Part shown: in pieces, positions 7,960-16,111 of the stretch | Layout: each line of letters opens with the position of its first letter | How positions within the stretch are numbered: the first letter of the stretch is position 1 | Assembly: GCF_048541825.1 (NCBI RefSeq) | Contig: NZ_CP183332.1 | Coordinates: forward strand, 1,364,001-1,428,000 | DNA: 64,000 nt | Source: Caulobacter sp048541825 | GTDB taxonomy: Bacteria; Pseudomonadota; Alphaproteobacteria; Caulobacterales; Caulobacteraceae | Direction: 5' to 3' | The notes under the pieces: model-generated | What the model was told of the DNA's origin: nothing | What the model saw: only the letters and a program-made list of their open reading frames with translations | The model's database searches: none | Translations under genes and position numbers: made by a program

Positions 7960-8226
7960 ATGAGCGATCCCGATCTTGAAGCCATGGCGGCTGACGAGCT
8001 GTCGCGCGGCATGACCCTGTCCTGGCGCGATCTGTCCAAGGTGATTCCCTGGGGTGACACCTACGAAGGCATCTCGCCGGGGGGGCGCGACGTTGAGGTC
8101 GAGCGAAACTATCTCTGGGCCGCCGATGAGGGGGGCGACATTCTTTGCGAGGTCGCTGTCTATGGCGGTCCGTCGCGATACGATCAGGGTGCGAGAGCCC
8201 GGGGCGTGATTTCCCGCAAAGAGTGA
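7960..8226 (+). CDS. Conserved hypothetical protein
   Basis: An 88-residue soluble protein with an acidic N-terminal helix (MSDPDLEAMAADELSRGM), a TLSWRDLSKVIPWGDTYEGISPGG segment and a short beta-rich C-terminal half (EVERNYLWAADEGGDILCEVAVYGGPSRYD) containing a single Cys. No known motif is recognised. It starts with ATG about 110 bases after the divergent DUF3606 gene and precedes the His-rich membrane protein by about 80 bases. Confidence 0.65.
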   Translation: MSDPDLEAMAADELSRGMTLSWRDLSKVIPWGDTYEGISPGGRDVEVERNYLWAADEGGDILCEVAVYGGPSRYDQGARARGVISRKE

Positions 8227-8309
8227 CAACCTTCGCCGTGCAAGTGGTCTTGGGTTGCGTTAACCATAGGGCGCGCCATCATGCCGGCGCGCAGTATGGG
8301 GAGGGTTTG

Positions 8310-9137
8310 GTGTACCAGTCAGAGTTTCCGGTCGATCAGCCCATCCCGATCTTCGATCCGACCCTGCTGATGGGTCTGGTTATAGCGGCCCTGGTGATCG
8401 CAGGCTTGGCCTTTGCCGCCGGCCGCATGCTGGGCCGCAAGGACAATAGCGAGAGCTATCGCGATGTCGCCAAGACCATTCATGAGGCCATCAAGGCCAA
8501 ATGTGTGGCTGCGACCAGCGCGCCCTCGGGCGAGCTGGTGTCCAAGACCCAGGAACTGGTCGAGGAAGTGCAGCGGCGGATCGGGCCCATCATCCAGTTC
8601 GGTGGCCCTTGCGCCAAGGCGATGAAGGGTTTGACCGAGGCCCTCAAGGGCGAGCCGGTCGAGGAGAAGGACAAGGGCGGCAAGGATGCGCACGGCCATG
8701 GCGGCGGCCATGGTCATGGCCAGGGTCACGGTCATGGCGCAGCTGAGCATGGCGGCCACGGCGCCGCAGGTCACGGCGCGCACGTTGGCCATGGAGGGCA
8801 TGATCCGAGCTGCCAGTGCGATCGTTGCGTGGTGGCGGTGGTCGAGGCCGCGGCGCCGAATGTAACAATCCTGGGTCCGCGCTTCGGCGGCCAGACCGTC
8901 GTCATCGCCAATCCTGCCAAGCCCGCTGACGACCATCACGGTCAGCCGCCTGAGCCCAAGGTGTTGGATCACAAGGATTTTTCCAAACAGGTCCGGATGG
9001 CGGTGGTTGAGTTTTCGGATTTCTGGAGCCGTGGTGACTGTGTCCTGGAACTGGAGCGCTGCCAGACCGCATTGACCCGCACCGCGCCCTTTCCCGATCT
9101 GCGGGCGCTCAAGCTAAAGGCGCCTTCGCACCACTAG
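8310..9137 (+). CDS. Membrane-anchored protein with Gly/His-rich segment
   Basis: A 275-residue hypothetical. The GTG start at 8310 sits behind GGGGAGG, and no in-frame ATG is close. One hydrophobic segment at about 17-38 would anchor it in the inner membrane. A helical part (about 40-110) follows, then a Gly/His/Ala-rich stretch of about 45 residues with more than a dozen His, and a CQCDRC cluster just after it. The last 80 residues are soluble with PKVLDHKDFSKQVRM. The His and Cys cluster suggests metal binding (Ni, Zn or Co) or storage, but no transporter or hydrogenase/urease genes are nearby, so this is inference. I do not recognise the family. Confidence 0.7.
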   Translation: MYQSEFPVDQPIPIFDPTLLMGLVIAALVIAGLAFAAGRMLGRKDNSESYRDVAKTIHEAIKAKCVAATSAPSGELVSKTQELVEEVQRRIGPIIQFGGPCAKAMKGLTEALKGEPVEEKDKGGKDAHGHGGGHGHGQGHGHGAAEHGGHGAAGHGAHVGHGGHDPSCQCDRCVVAVVEAAAPNVTILGPRFGGQTVVIANPAKPADDHHGQPPEPKVLDHKDFSKQVRMAVVEFSDFWSRGDCVLELERCQTALTRTAPFPDLRALKLKAPSHH

Positions 9138-9376
9138 CCTTGTATCGGCGCCTGTCAGGCGTGCGGGGGGCGCCCTGGCTGCACAACCGACACACGAAAT
9201 CTGGCGGGTTTTGCTGAAGTCGCGGCTGGATGATTGAGGCGATAGGGTGCTTGGCGCCACATCGATCTGGCGCGAAGCGAAGCTGATCTCCGATCGGTTG
9301 ACCTCACGACGCAAGCATCGGCGAAAGGTCGTCTTTCAATTGGCGACCACGCCCGGGAGGACGAAAGGAACGGGCC

Positions 9377-9883
9377 ATGACCGCAACGGTCTCTCCCCTG
9401 ACGACGGCGATTCCTGAAACGCCTGAAGAGGCGCTCAGTCTCGCCGACTACGTCCCGTATCGACTGGTGACGGCCGCTGCGGCTGTCAGCCGGCTGATCG
9501 CGCGCGCTTATGAAGACCGGTTCGGCCTGACCATTCCGCAATGGCGGCTGATGTCGGTGCTGGCCGAGGGCGGACTGACCCCGCACGCCGCTGTGACCCG
9601 CACGGCCATGGACAAGGTCCGGGTCAGTCGTGCGGCTCAGGACCTTGTTGAGCGCAGGCTGGTGAACCGGACCACCGTCCGGGCCGACCGCCGTTCACAC
9701 CGACTGGAGTTGACGGCCGCCGGACGACGCCTGTTCGCCGAGATCGCGCCCATGGCCCTGGCCTATGAGGCGGCGTTGCTATCTGGCCTGGCGCCGAGCG
9801 AGGTCGTGATGCTGAAGCGGCTGCTGGGACGTCTCGAAGTCACCGCCACGCAGTTGGCGGGCGGCGAGACTATGATTCCCTGA
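9377..9883 (+). CDS. MarR family transcriptional regulator
   Basis: A 168-residue winged-helix regulator. Residues about 50-135 carry the MarR pattern: FGLTIPQWRLMSVLAEGG, the recognition helix region MDKVRVSRAAQDLVERRLVNR, the wing VRADRRSHRLELTAAGRRL, and a C-terminal dimerisation helix. The divergent-type target is not obvious. Upstream (9138-9376) is about 240 bases without a gene, where its own operator may lie. Downstream it overlaps the convergent P1 peptidase gene by 14 bases. The ligand is unknown; many MarR proteins sense phenolic compounds or oxidants. Confidence 0.88.
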   Translation: MTATVSPLTTAIPETPEEALSLADYVPYRLVTAAAAVSRLIARAYEDRFGLTIPQWRLMSVLAEGGLTPHAAVTRTAMDKVRVSRAAQDLVERRLVNRTTVRADRRSHRLELTAAGRRLFAEIAPMALAYEAALLSGLAPSEVVMLKRLLGRLEVTATQLAGGETMIP

Positions 9884-10877
9884 AGTCCCGGGCTTCGTAG
9901 ACCGCGCGCGCGAGCGCGCGGGCCAGGCAGTCGGCCGCCGCCGACCCCAGGCGCGAGACCTCGACCGGCCGTATGGCTGGATCAGAGCCCAGACTCATCG
10001 CGCCAGAGGCCAGGGCGAAAACCACGTCGCCGTCGAAAGCCGTATGGGCCGGTCGCACAGAGCGACCCATGCCATCGTGCGCCATCATGGCGACCCGCTT
10101 GGCCTCTGCGGTCGAAAGGTCGGCCGTAACCGCGATGACGGCCAGGGTGGTGTTCGCGCCCGTCCGCAAACGTCCCGCCGCGCCGAGCTTCGACTCGTCG
10201 GGTAAGGGCTCGGTCGCCGAAACGGCGCCCGTCGGGATGCGCCCGCCGTACTCGCCGTCGATCTCGAAGGGCCAGGCCCAGAAGGTTTCTCCATCCGGCA
10301 TGTAGACCGAGCCGATGGGATTGGCCGCAACCAGGGCGCCGACAATCAGGCCGCCGCCCAGATCGATCGACGCCGAGCCCAACCCGCCCTTGACGAGACC
10401 CGCCTTCGCGCCGCGTCCGGCGCCGACGGCGCCAAGCTCGAAGCTCTGGCCGGCAGCGGCGACCGCCGCCATCCCAAGGGCGCGATAGGGCGGGTCCAGT
10501 CCCCAGGTCTTGTCGCCGCCATTAGCGAGGTCATGCAATACCGCGCCGGGAACGATGGGAATGGCGAGCGAGCCCGGAGCGAGATGAACGCCTATGTCAC
10601 GGGACGATAGAATGCTGGCGACTCCATCGGCCGCGCCAAGACCGAAAACCGACCCGCCGGACAGGCAGATGGCGTGCGCCCGGCTGAAGCTGTTTTCGGG
10701 CGCCAGGGTCTCGGTCTCGCGCACCCCGGGGCCGCCGCCGCGCACATCGACGGCCGCGCTCCAGCCTTCGGGACACAGCACCACCGTAACGCCGCTGCGC
10801 ACGGCCTCATCCTGCGCGCACCCCACGGTCAGTCCGGGAACGTCCGTGATCAGGTTGCGGGCGCCGGGGCGGGGCAT
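9870..10877 (-). CDS. P1 (S58) family peptidase, DmpA-like
   Basis: A 335-residue Ntn-type hydrolase related to DmpA (L-aminopeptidase/D-esterase) and beta-peptidyl aminopeptidases. The N-terminal LITDVPGLTVGCAQDEAVRSG, the AICLSGGSVFGLGAADGV block and the GANTTLAVIAVTADLS segment near residue 240 are the family signature. In this family the protein self-cleaves before a catalytic Ser or Thr in the last block, and here the nucleophile is expected in the NTTLAV stretch. It has no signal peptide, so it should be cytosolic. Its 3' end overlaps the convergent MarR gene by 14 bases. Confidence 0.87.
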   Translation of the reverse strand: MPRPGARNLITDVPGLTVGCAQDEAVRSGVTVVLCPEGWSAAVDVRGGGPGVRETETLAPENSFSRAHAICLSGGSVFGLGAADGVASILSSRDIGVHLAPGSLAIPIVPGAVLHDLANGGDKTWGLDPPYRALGMAAVAAAGQSFELGAVGAGRGAKAGLVKGGLGSASIDLGGGLIVGALVAANPIGSVYMPDGETFWAWPFEIDGEYGGRIPTGAVSATEPLPDESKLGAAGRLRTGANTTLAVIAVTADLSTAEAKRVAMMAHDGMGRSVRPAHTAFDGDVVFALASGAMSLGSDPAIRPVEVSRLGSAAADCLARALARAVYEARDFRES

Positions 10878-10981
10878 GGTGCGAATCTCCTGTGCGCAAC
10901 GACTCTAGACCCGCCCCCTCGCCACTGGAATTCGTGTCCGACGCCTGCTAGAGAGACGGCCCTTCGCGATGAGCGAAGTCT

Positions 10982-11066
10982 GCGGGCGTGGTGAAACTGG
11001 TAGACGCGCCGGACTCAAAATCCGGTTCCGAAAGGAGTGTCGGTTCGACCCCGACCGCCCGCACCA
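10982..11066 (+). tRNA. tRNA-Leu (anticodon CAA)
   Basis: The acceptor arms GCGGGCG and CGCCCGC pair. The D-arm GGTAGACGC, an anticodon stem CCGGA/TCCGG with loop CTCAAAA (anticodon CAA), a long class II variable arm and the TTCGACC T-loop are all present. A73 and the CCA end are encoded. It reads UUG leucine codons. It stands alone between the peptidase promoter side and the TonB receptor. Confidence 0.95.
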
Positions 11067-11266
11067 TCAATCTGAAAAGTCAGGCGACTGCGTTGCGCAG
11101 CTGACCTGCCTCTGATCTTTGCACCGCCCCTCTGTTCATCCTCGCCAGCCGTTTCCGCCGAGGCCCGCGCTGGGTCGCCTAATATTGGGGCGATCAAGGC
11201 GACGGATCGGTGTCGCACCGTGCAGTGCGCCGGGATTCGCGCGCGCTGCGGCATTGGCGAGCGGCC

Positions 11267-11285
11267 GACGCCTGAAATTGGCGTC
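11267..11285 (+). other. Small hairpin upstream of the TonB receptor
   Basis: A perfect 6-base stem (GACGCC/GGCGTC) with a 7-base loop lies about 75 bases before the receptor start and about 200 bases after tRNA-Leu. It lacks a T-run, so it is at best a weak terminator for the tRNA or an operator. The rest of 11067-11361 shows nothing else I can name. Confidence 0.3.
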
Positions 11286-11361
11286 TGATCTTCGTCAGTC
11301 CTAGGACCAAACAGGATCTCGTCGGGCCTCCCCGCGCGATGAGGTCGAAGAGGGGATAGTC

Positions 11362-13734
11362 ATGAGCATCAAACCCAAAGCCCGATCGCGCAGCCTCAAA
11401 CCGGCGCTACTCGCGGCCTCGATCCTTGCCGTCGCCACGCCGGTGCTGGCGCAGGAAGGGGCGCCCGCCACCGAAGTCGATCTGGTGGTCGTCACGGGAA
11501 AGCGGGTGTCGGAAGCCAGTGTCGCCATCGGAACCGATCAGGCGACTGCAACGGTTTCCATTACCCGCGAGGCGCTGCTCTCGGCGCCGGCCGGCGTCAC
11601 CGGCCTGAAGATGCTGGAGTCCCTGCCGGGCTTTAACGTCCAGGCCAATGACGCCCTGGGCATGTACGAGTTCGGTAACTCGGTCTCGGTGCGGGCCTTC
11701 AACTTCCAGCAGATCGGCTTCCTGCTCGACGACATCCCCATGGGCCGCAGCGACCAGTTCGGCGGCAGCCCGATCTATCGCTATGTCGACAACGAGAACC
11801 TGCTGCGGGTCACGGCCTCGGCCGGCGCGGGCGACGTGGCCCTGCCCAGCTATGCGTCGCTGGGCCCGATCGTCGACTATTTCACTCAGGCCCCGAGCGA
11901 GACCTTCGGCGGCTCGGCCAGCTATACGCGCGGCAGCGACGCCCTCAAGCGCACCTTCCTGCGATTGGAAAGCGGCAAGGTCGGCCCGTTCTCGGGTTAT
12001 GTCAGCGGCTCGTGGATCGAGGGCGACCTGTGGCGCGGTCCGGGCACCATCGATCGCACCCACTATGAAGCCAAGCTGCGCTGGGACATGGGCGAGGCGA
12101 CCAGCCTGACGTTCCAGACGGTGCACAACGACTATTTCGACTACGACTCGCCGTCGATCACCAAGGCGCAGTATTTCGGGAACGCCAACGACATCTTCGG
12201 CCGAAAAGGGCGCGACTTCGCCTATCTGGGCTATGTGCCGGTATCCGGCGCCGTCGGCTCACCTGCGACAGCCACCTCGCTGCCGATGACAACGGCGGGC
12301 GTCGCCTACTCCAACACCGCCTACAACCAGTACTACAAGTTCGCGATCAACAAGCGGAAGGACCACCTCTACGGCCTGACCCTGAAGACCGCGCTGGGCG
12401 AGGCGATCGACCTGACCGCCACCGCCTACTACGAGGACAAGAGCGGCTATGGCGTCTCGCCGGAGGCCTATGCGACGTCGCTGACCAGCCACAATGCAGA
12501 ACGCCTGATCGTCGCCGGCCTGACCGCGCCCAAGGGTATCCAGTATGGCCTGTCTGGCGTCGACGGCACCCGCCAGGGCGTCACGGCCAAGGGCGAATGG
12601 CGCATCGGGATCAACACGGTCGAAGCCGGCGTCTGGCTTGAGGACGACGACTACCACCGCACCCAAGCCCGCTATAATGTCCAGGGCGGGAACCCCGATG
12701 GCGCGCCGCTGCTCAACGAACCGGTCCACCTGCAGCGCAACTACGTGTCGACCCGCCAGACGACGCAGTTCTTCCTGAAGGACACGCTCAGCCTGCTGGA
12801 CGACAATCTGAAGCTGGAATTTGGCTTCAAGACCCTGGATGTCGATTACGAGATCAGCGGCTATCGCAACCCCGCCGACTACATCAATCGTCGCCAGCCC
12901 AGCATCAAGGCCAACTGGTCCGACAGCTTCCTGCCGCAGATTGGCATGGTCTATTCGGTCGGCGCGCGCGACCAGGTCTTCGCGTCCTATTCGGAGAACA
13001 TGGCCCTGCCGCGCGGCGCGGACGACGTGCTGTCGGCCGCCAGCCCGCTGGTTCCTGCGCCCGACGCCGAAACCTCGACCAACTGGGAGCTGGGCTATCG
13101 CGCCAACCGGGCGACCTTCAACGCCTCGTTCGTGGTCTACAAGACCGAGTTCAAGAACCGTCTGCAGGCCTTTTCCGCGCCTGTGCCCGGCAGCACCACG
13201 ACCGAGAGTTTCTTCCAGAATGTCGGCGCGGTGGAAGCGTCGGGGGCCGAGTTCAGTGGCCAGTGGAAGCCGGATCTCTTTGACGGCAAGGTCTATTTCA
13301 ACACCAACATCTCGTACAATATCTCGGAATTTCAGGATGATATCGCCAACTTCGTCCTGACCCCGACACGGGCCGCGCTGAAGATCGCCGGCAAGAAGGT
13401 GCCTGATTTCCCCGAATGGATCTTCCAGGGCGGGGTCACGCTCGAGCCGACCGATGGTCTGGTGTTCAACCTGTCGGGACGCCTGATCGATGACCGCTTC
13501 ACCAACTTCATCAACAGCGAGCACGCGCCCGGCTACATGATCTGGAACGCCTATCTCGACATGGGCGACGGCTTCGGCTTTGGCCCGTTCGAGCAGGTCA
13601 AGGCGCGGGTCAATGTCGATAACATCTTCGACACCGACTATCTGGGCACGATCGGCACGACCGTGAACACCCTGGCGACGTTCCGCCCGGGTTCACATCG
13701 CACGATCCAGTTCACCCTGTCGGCGGACTTCTAG
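11362..13734 (+). CDS. TonB-dependent outer-membrane receptor
   Basis: A 790-residue receptor. A signal peptide ends at about residue 30 (VLAQ). A plug domain follows (about 40-165), starting with the TonB-box-like VDLVVVTGKR, then a long beta-barrel that ends with Phe (LSADF). These proteins import siderophores, vitamins or glycans using TonB energy. The substrate cannot be told from sequence, and no transport or degradation genes are adjacent. AGAGGGGA precedes the ATG. Isolated TonB receptors in large numbers are typical of Caulobacter. Confidence 0.93.
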   Translation: MSIKPKARSRSLKPALLAASILAVATPVLAQEGAPATEVDLVVVTGKRVSEASVAIGTDQATATVSITREALLSAPAGVTGLKMLESLPGFNVQANDALGMYEFGNSVSVRAFNFQQIGFLLDDIPMGRSDQFGGSPIYRYVDNENLLRVTASAGAGDVALPSYASLGPIVDYFTQAPSETFGGSASYTRGSDALKRTFLRLESGKVGPFSGYVSGSWIEGDLWRGPGTIDRTHYEAKLRWDMGEATSLTFQTVHNDYFDYDSPSITKAQYFGNANDIFGRKGRDFAYLGYVPVSGAVGSPATATSLPMTTAGVAYSNTAYNQYYKFAINKRKDHLYGLTLKTALGEAIDLTATAYYEDKSGYGVSPEAYATSLTSHNAERLIVAGLTAPKGIQYGLSGVDGTRQGVTAKGEWRIGINTVEAGVWLEDDDYHRTQARYNVQGGNPDGAPLLNEPVHLQRNYVSTRQTTQFFLKDTLSLLDDNLKLEFGFKTLDVDYEISGYRNPADYINRRQPSIKANWSDSFLPQIGMVYSVGARDQVFASYSENMALPRGADDVLSAASPLVPAPDAETSTNWELGYRANRATFNASFVVYKTEFKNRLQAFSAPVPGSTTTESFFQNVGAVEASGAEFSGQWKPDLFDGKVYFNTNISYNISEFQDDIANFVLTPTRAALKIAGKKVPDFPEWIFQGGVTLEPTDGLVFNLSGRLIDDRFTNFINSEHAPGYMIWNAYLDMGDGFGFGPFEQVKARVNVDNIFDTDYLGTIGTTVNTLATFRPGSHRTIQFTLSADF

Positions 13735-13817
13735 AACCGGGGCCGCTCGCCGCCTCAGGGCGCGCGGGCGGCCTCTACCTCCCGGATCAGTTCGGCCAGC
13801 ACGGCGCGGCCCCTGAT

Positions 13818-13837
13818 CCTCCGGCCATGGCCGGAGG
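13818..13837. repeat. Perfect 20-base palindrome
   Basis: The 20 bases centred on CCATGG read identically on both strands (CCTCCGGC then CATGG then CCGGAGG). They lie in the 190-base gap between the TonB receptor and msrB, which converge. There is no spacer loop and no T-run, so it is not a classical terminator, although a snapped-back hairpin with a minimal loop could form. It could be a protein-binding dyad or a decayed terminator. Confidence 0.6.
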
Positions 13838-13924
13838 GTGTCGTGAGGCGCCCAACCGCTTTCGAGGCCGCCGTTCAAATCAGATCAATTTAGTAGGAAT
13901 ATAGAGAAGCTGAAGCCGATCGCT

Positions 13925-14407
13925 TCAGTCGACGGTCGGATCGCCGCGATGCAGGGGATCGGGCAGGGGATCGCCGGCCTTCACGAACTGCAGCGACACT
14001 GAATTGATGCAGTAGCGCAGCCGCGTCGGCTGCGGACCGTCCGGGAAAACGTGACCCTGGTGGCTGTCGCATCGGGCGCAGCGCGTCTCAATGCGGGTCA
14101 TGCCATAGGACGAGTCGGTGATCGCCCGAACATGGTCCTCGGCGAACGGCGCGTAGAAGCTGGGCCAGCCGGTGCCGCTTTCGAACTTGGTCTGGTGCCG
14201 GAAAAGGGGCAGGCCGCAAAGGCGGCAGCCATAGACGCCCGGGCTCTTTTCGCCCAGCAGGCCGCCGCAGAACGGGGCCTCAGTGCCATGCTGCAGCAGG
14301 ACCCGGGCTTCCTCGGTGGTGAGTGCAGCCTCAAGGTGATGGCGTTCGGCCTCGTTGGGCGCAGTGAGGTCAAAACCGGCGGTTGATCGGGTGGCGGCGT
14401 CTGTCAT
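13925..14407 (-). CDS. msrB: Peptide-methionine (R)-S-oxide reductase
   Basis: A 160-residue enzyme that reduces methionine-R-sulfoxide in proteins. The structural zinc is held by C61-x2-C64 and C110-x2-C113 (CRLC and CARC). The catalytic Cys133 sits in RYCINSVSLQF, the family signature. FESGTGWPSF is the substrate-side motif. I use the ATG at 14407 (MTDAATRS); a TTG nine bases upstream is possible. There is no signal peptide, so it is cytosolic. It is divergent from the YbjQ gene. Confidence 0.93.
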   Translation of the reverse strand: MTDAATRSTAGFDLTAPNEAERHHLEAALTTEEARVLLQHGTEAPFCGGLLGEKSPGVYGCRLCGLPLFRHQTKFESGTGWPSFYAPFAEDHVRAITDSSYGMTRIETRCARCDSHQGHVFPDGPQPTRLRYCINSVSLQFVKAGDPLPDPLHRGDPTVD

Positions 14408-14488
14408 GACACCCAATGTAAGATGCCCGGAACGAATCCGGTAGAGACAAGCCCGCCATTTGGGCCGCCATCAGGACGGAAAGAGCCA

Positions 14489-14809
14489 ATGCTGACCTGC
14501 ACGACCCCCTCGATCGCCGAGCGCGAGACCGTCGCCACCCTGGGTGTGGTGTCGGGCGAGGCGATCATCGGCGCGCATATCTTCCGCGATATCTTCGCCG
14601 GCATCACCAATATCATCGGCGGTCGGGCGGGCGGTTATGAGAAGGCCCTGCGTGAAGCGCGCGACATTGCCCTGCAGGAAATGAACGATGAAGCCCGCCG
14701 TCTGGGCGCCGACGCCGTCGTGGGCGTGGATCTCGACTACGAGTCGCTGGGCCCTGATGGCGGCATGCTGATGGTCACCGCCGCCGGCACCGCCGTGAAG
14801 CTGCGCTAG
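14489..14809 (+). CDS. YbjQ/DUF74 family protein
   Basis: A 106-residue protein of the YbjQ (heavy-metal-binding domain) family, which forms pentamers and has no settled function. The family marks are LGVVSGEAIIGAHIFRDIFAG near the start, GGRAGGYEKALREARDIALQEM and the LGADAVVGVDLDYE segment. The ATG at 14489 gives the normal length of about 105 residues; the open frame upstream adds 22 unlike residues. The DJ-1-like gene follows after ten bases, suggesting an operon. Confidence 0.9.
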   Translation: MLTCTTPSIAERETVATLGVVSGEAIIGAHIFRDIFAGITNIIGGRAGGYEKALREARDIALQEMNDEARRLGADAVVGVDLDYESLGPDGGMLMVTAAGTAVKLR

Positions 14810-14819
14810 GGGAAGGCCG

Positions 14820-15398
14820 ATGACCGTCGCCGTCGCATTTCTGCAACCGGGCTGGGCCGATTGGGAGGCCGGGCCTGTCCTGGCGCTTCTGCGTGAGCAT
14901 CTGGGCGTCCAGATCGAAATCGCCACGCCGGATGGCGAGCCCCAGACCTCGATAGGCGGGCTGCTGGCCGCCGCAGACTACAGGTTCGATGATCCGGTCC
15001 TGTCTGATGCGGACGTCTTCCTGCTGATCGGCTCAGACGCATGGACCAGCTTTCACGATGAAGCCGTGTTCGGCCTGCTGCGACAGGCGATCGCCGACGG
15101 CAAGATCGTCGGCGCGATCTGTGCGGGCACGGTCGCCGCGGCCCGGGCGAGGTTGTTCGACGGGCGCGAGCATACCTCCAACGGCAAGGACTGGCTGGAG
15201 GCGCAGGCGCCGGGCTATGGCGGCGGCGCCCGCTATGTCGATCAGGCGAGGGCGGTGACGTCAGGCAGGATTGTCAGCGCCGCTGGTATCGCGCCGGTCA
15301 GTTTCGCGGCCGGTATCGCCCGCCTGATCGCGCCGGAGTCCGAGGCGCTGATCGCAGGCTATGAGGCGATGTTCGCCAGAGAGTTCGCGACCGGCTGA
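14820..15398 (+). CDS. DJ-1/PfpI family protein
   Basis: A 192-residue class I glutamine-amidotransferase-like protein of the DJ-1/PfpI superfamily. The nucleophile-elbow Cys lies in GAICAGTVAAARA (about residue 100), and the upstream DADVFLLIGSDAW matches the conserved acidic region. Such proteins act as glyoxalases or deglycases, stress chaperones or proteases; the exact activity is unclear. AGGGGAAGG just before the ATG is a good ribosome binding site. It follows ybjQ closely and is closed by a hairpin at 15408-15442. Confidence 0.87.
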   Translation: MTVAVAFLQPGWADWEAGPVLALLREHLGVQIEIATPDGEPQTSIGGLLAAADYRFDDPVLSDADVFLLIGSDAWTSFHDEAVFGLLRQAIADGKIVGAICAGTVAAARARLFDGREHTSNGKDWLEAQAPGYGGGARYVDQARAVTSGRIVSAAGIAPVSFAAGIARLIAPESEALIAGYEAMFAREFATG

Positions 15399-15407
15399 TA
15401 GGCATCG

Positions 15408-15442
15408 GGCGGGCGGGGTCGTGCTCTGACCCGCCCGCCTTT
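15408..15442 (+). terminator. Intrinsic terminator between convergent genes
   Basis: A GC-rich stem (GGCGGGCGGGGTC against GACCCGCCCGCC, one bulged G) with a short loop is followed by TTT. It sits exactly between the DJ-1-like gene (+) and the GlcG/HbpS-like gene (-), so it may serve both. Confidence 0.65.
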
Positions 15443-15448
15443 AGGTCG

Positions 15449-15952
15449 CTACTTGGCCAGGGCGGCCGCGCCGGCGCGCGCCACGACGCCGTCCTGGGCC
15501 CCCGATCCGCCCGAGGCGCCGATGGCTCCTACGATGCGGTTATCGACGATCAGAAGTTCGCCGCCCTCGATGGCCAGGGCCCCGGTGAAGATGGCGTTCA
15601 GCGTCCCGCCCTTGACCGCGTCCTGGAAGTAGCTGGTCGGCCGGCGGAAGCTGGCCGAGGTCTCGGCCTTGCGGCGCGCCACGTCGTTGGAGCCGTACTG
15701 GGCGCCGTCCATCTTTTCGCTGAGCACCAGGGCGCCGTTGGGTTCGACCACGGTGATGACCATGAACCAGCCGTTCCTGACGGCCTCGGCCTGGGCGGCG
15801 GCGACGGCGACCTTGGCCTCGGCCAGGCTCACCGACCGGCCATAGGGCGGATAGACCGGCGCGGCGGCAGGCGGCGCGGCGGTCTGGGCCATGACGGGCG
15901 CGGCGAGGGCCAGGGCCAGCGCGAGCGCGGCGATGTGTGCTGTGGGCTTCAT
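15449..15952 (-). CDS. Secreted GlcG/HbpS-like (heme-binding) family protein
   Basis: A 167-residue protein with a Sec signal peptide ending AAPVMAQ (about residue 23). The mature part matches the GlcG/HbpS family: SLAEAKVAVAAAQAEAVRNGWFMVITVVEPNG, the DGAQYGSNDVARRKAETSASF helix and a final GAIGASGGSGAQDGVVARAG. HbpS of Streptomyces binds heme, but many members have no known ligand. The start is the ATG at 15952; the much longer open frame beyond it is antisense to pccA. It is transcribed toward the DJ-1 gene. Confidence 0.87.
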   Translation of the reverse strand: MKPTAHIAALALALALAAPVMAQTAAPPAAAPVYPPYGRSVSLAEAKVAVAAAQAEAVRNGWFMVITVVEPNGALVLSEKMDGAQYGSNDVARRKAETSASFRRPTSYFQDAVKGGTLNAIFTGALAIEGGELLIVDNRIVGAIGASGGSGAQDGVVARAGAAALAK

Positions 15953-16111
15953 ATTGGCCGTTTCTCCCCTGAGCAAATTCTGCGAGCACTGTTTCTGGAA
16001 ACCGGTGTCATGCCCTGACTCCGCTTTAGCGCCGTAGGGGCAAGGTTGCAAACAGGCGAGGGCCTGATAACCGGTGTCCAACAAGACAATAAGCTTGCCG
16101 GGGGCCACACC

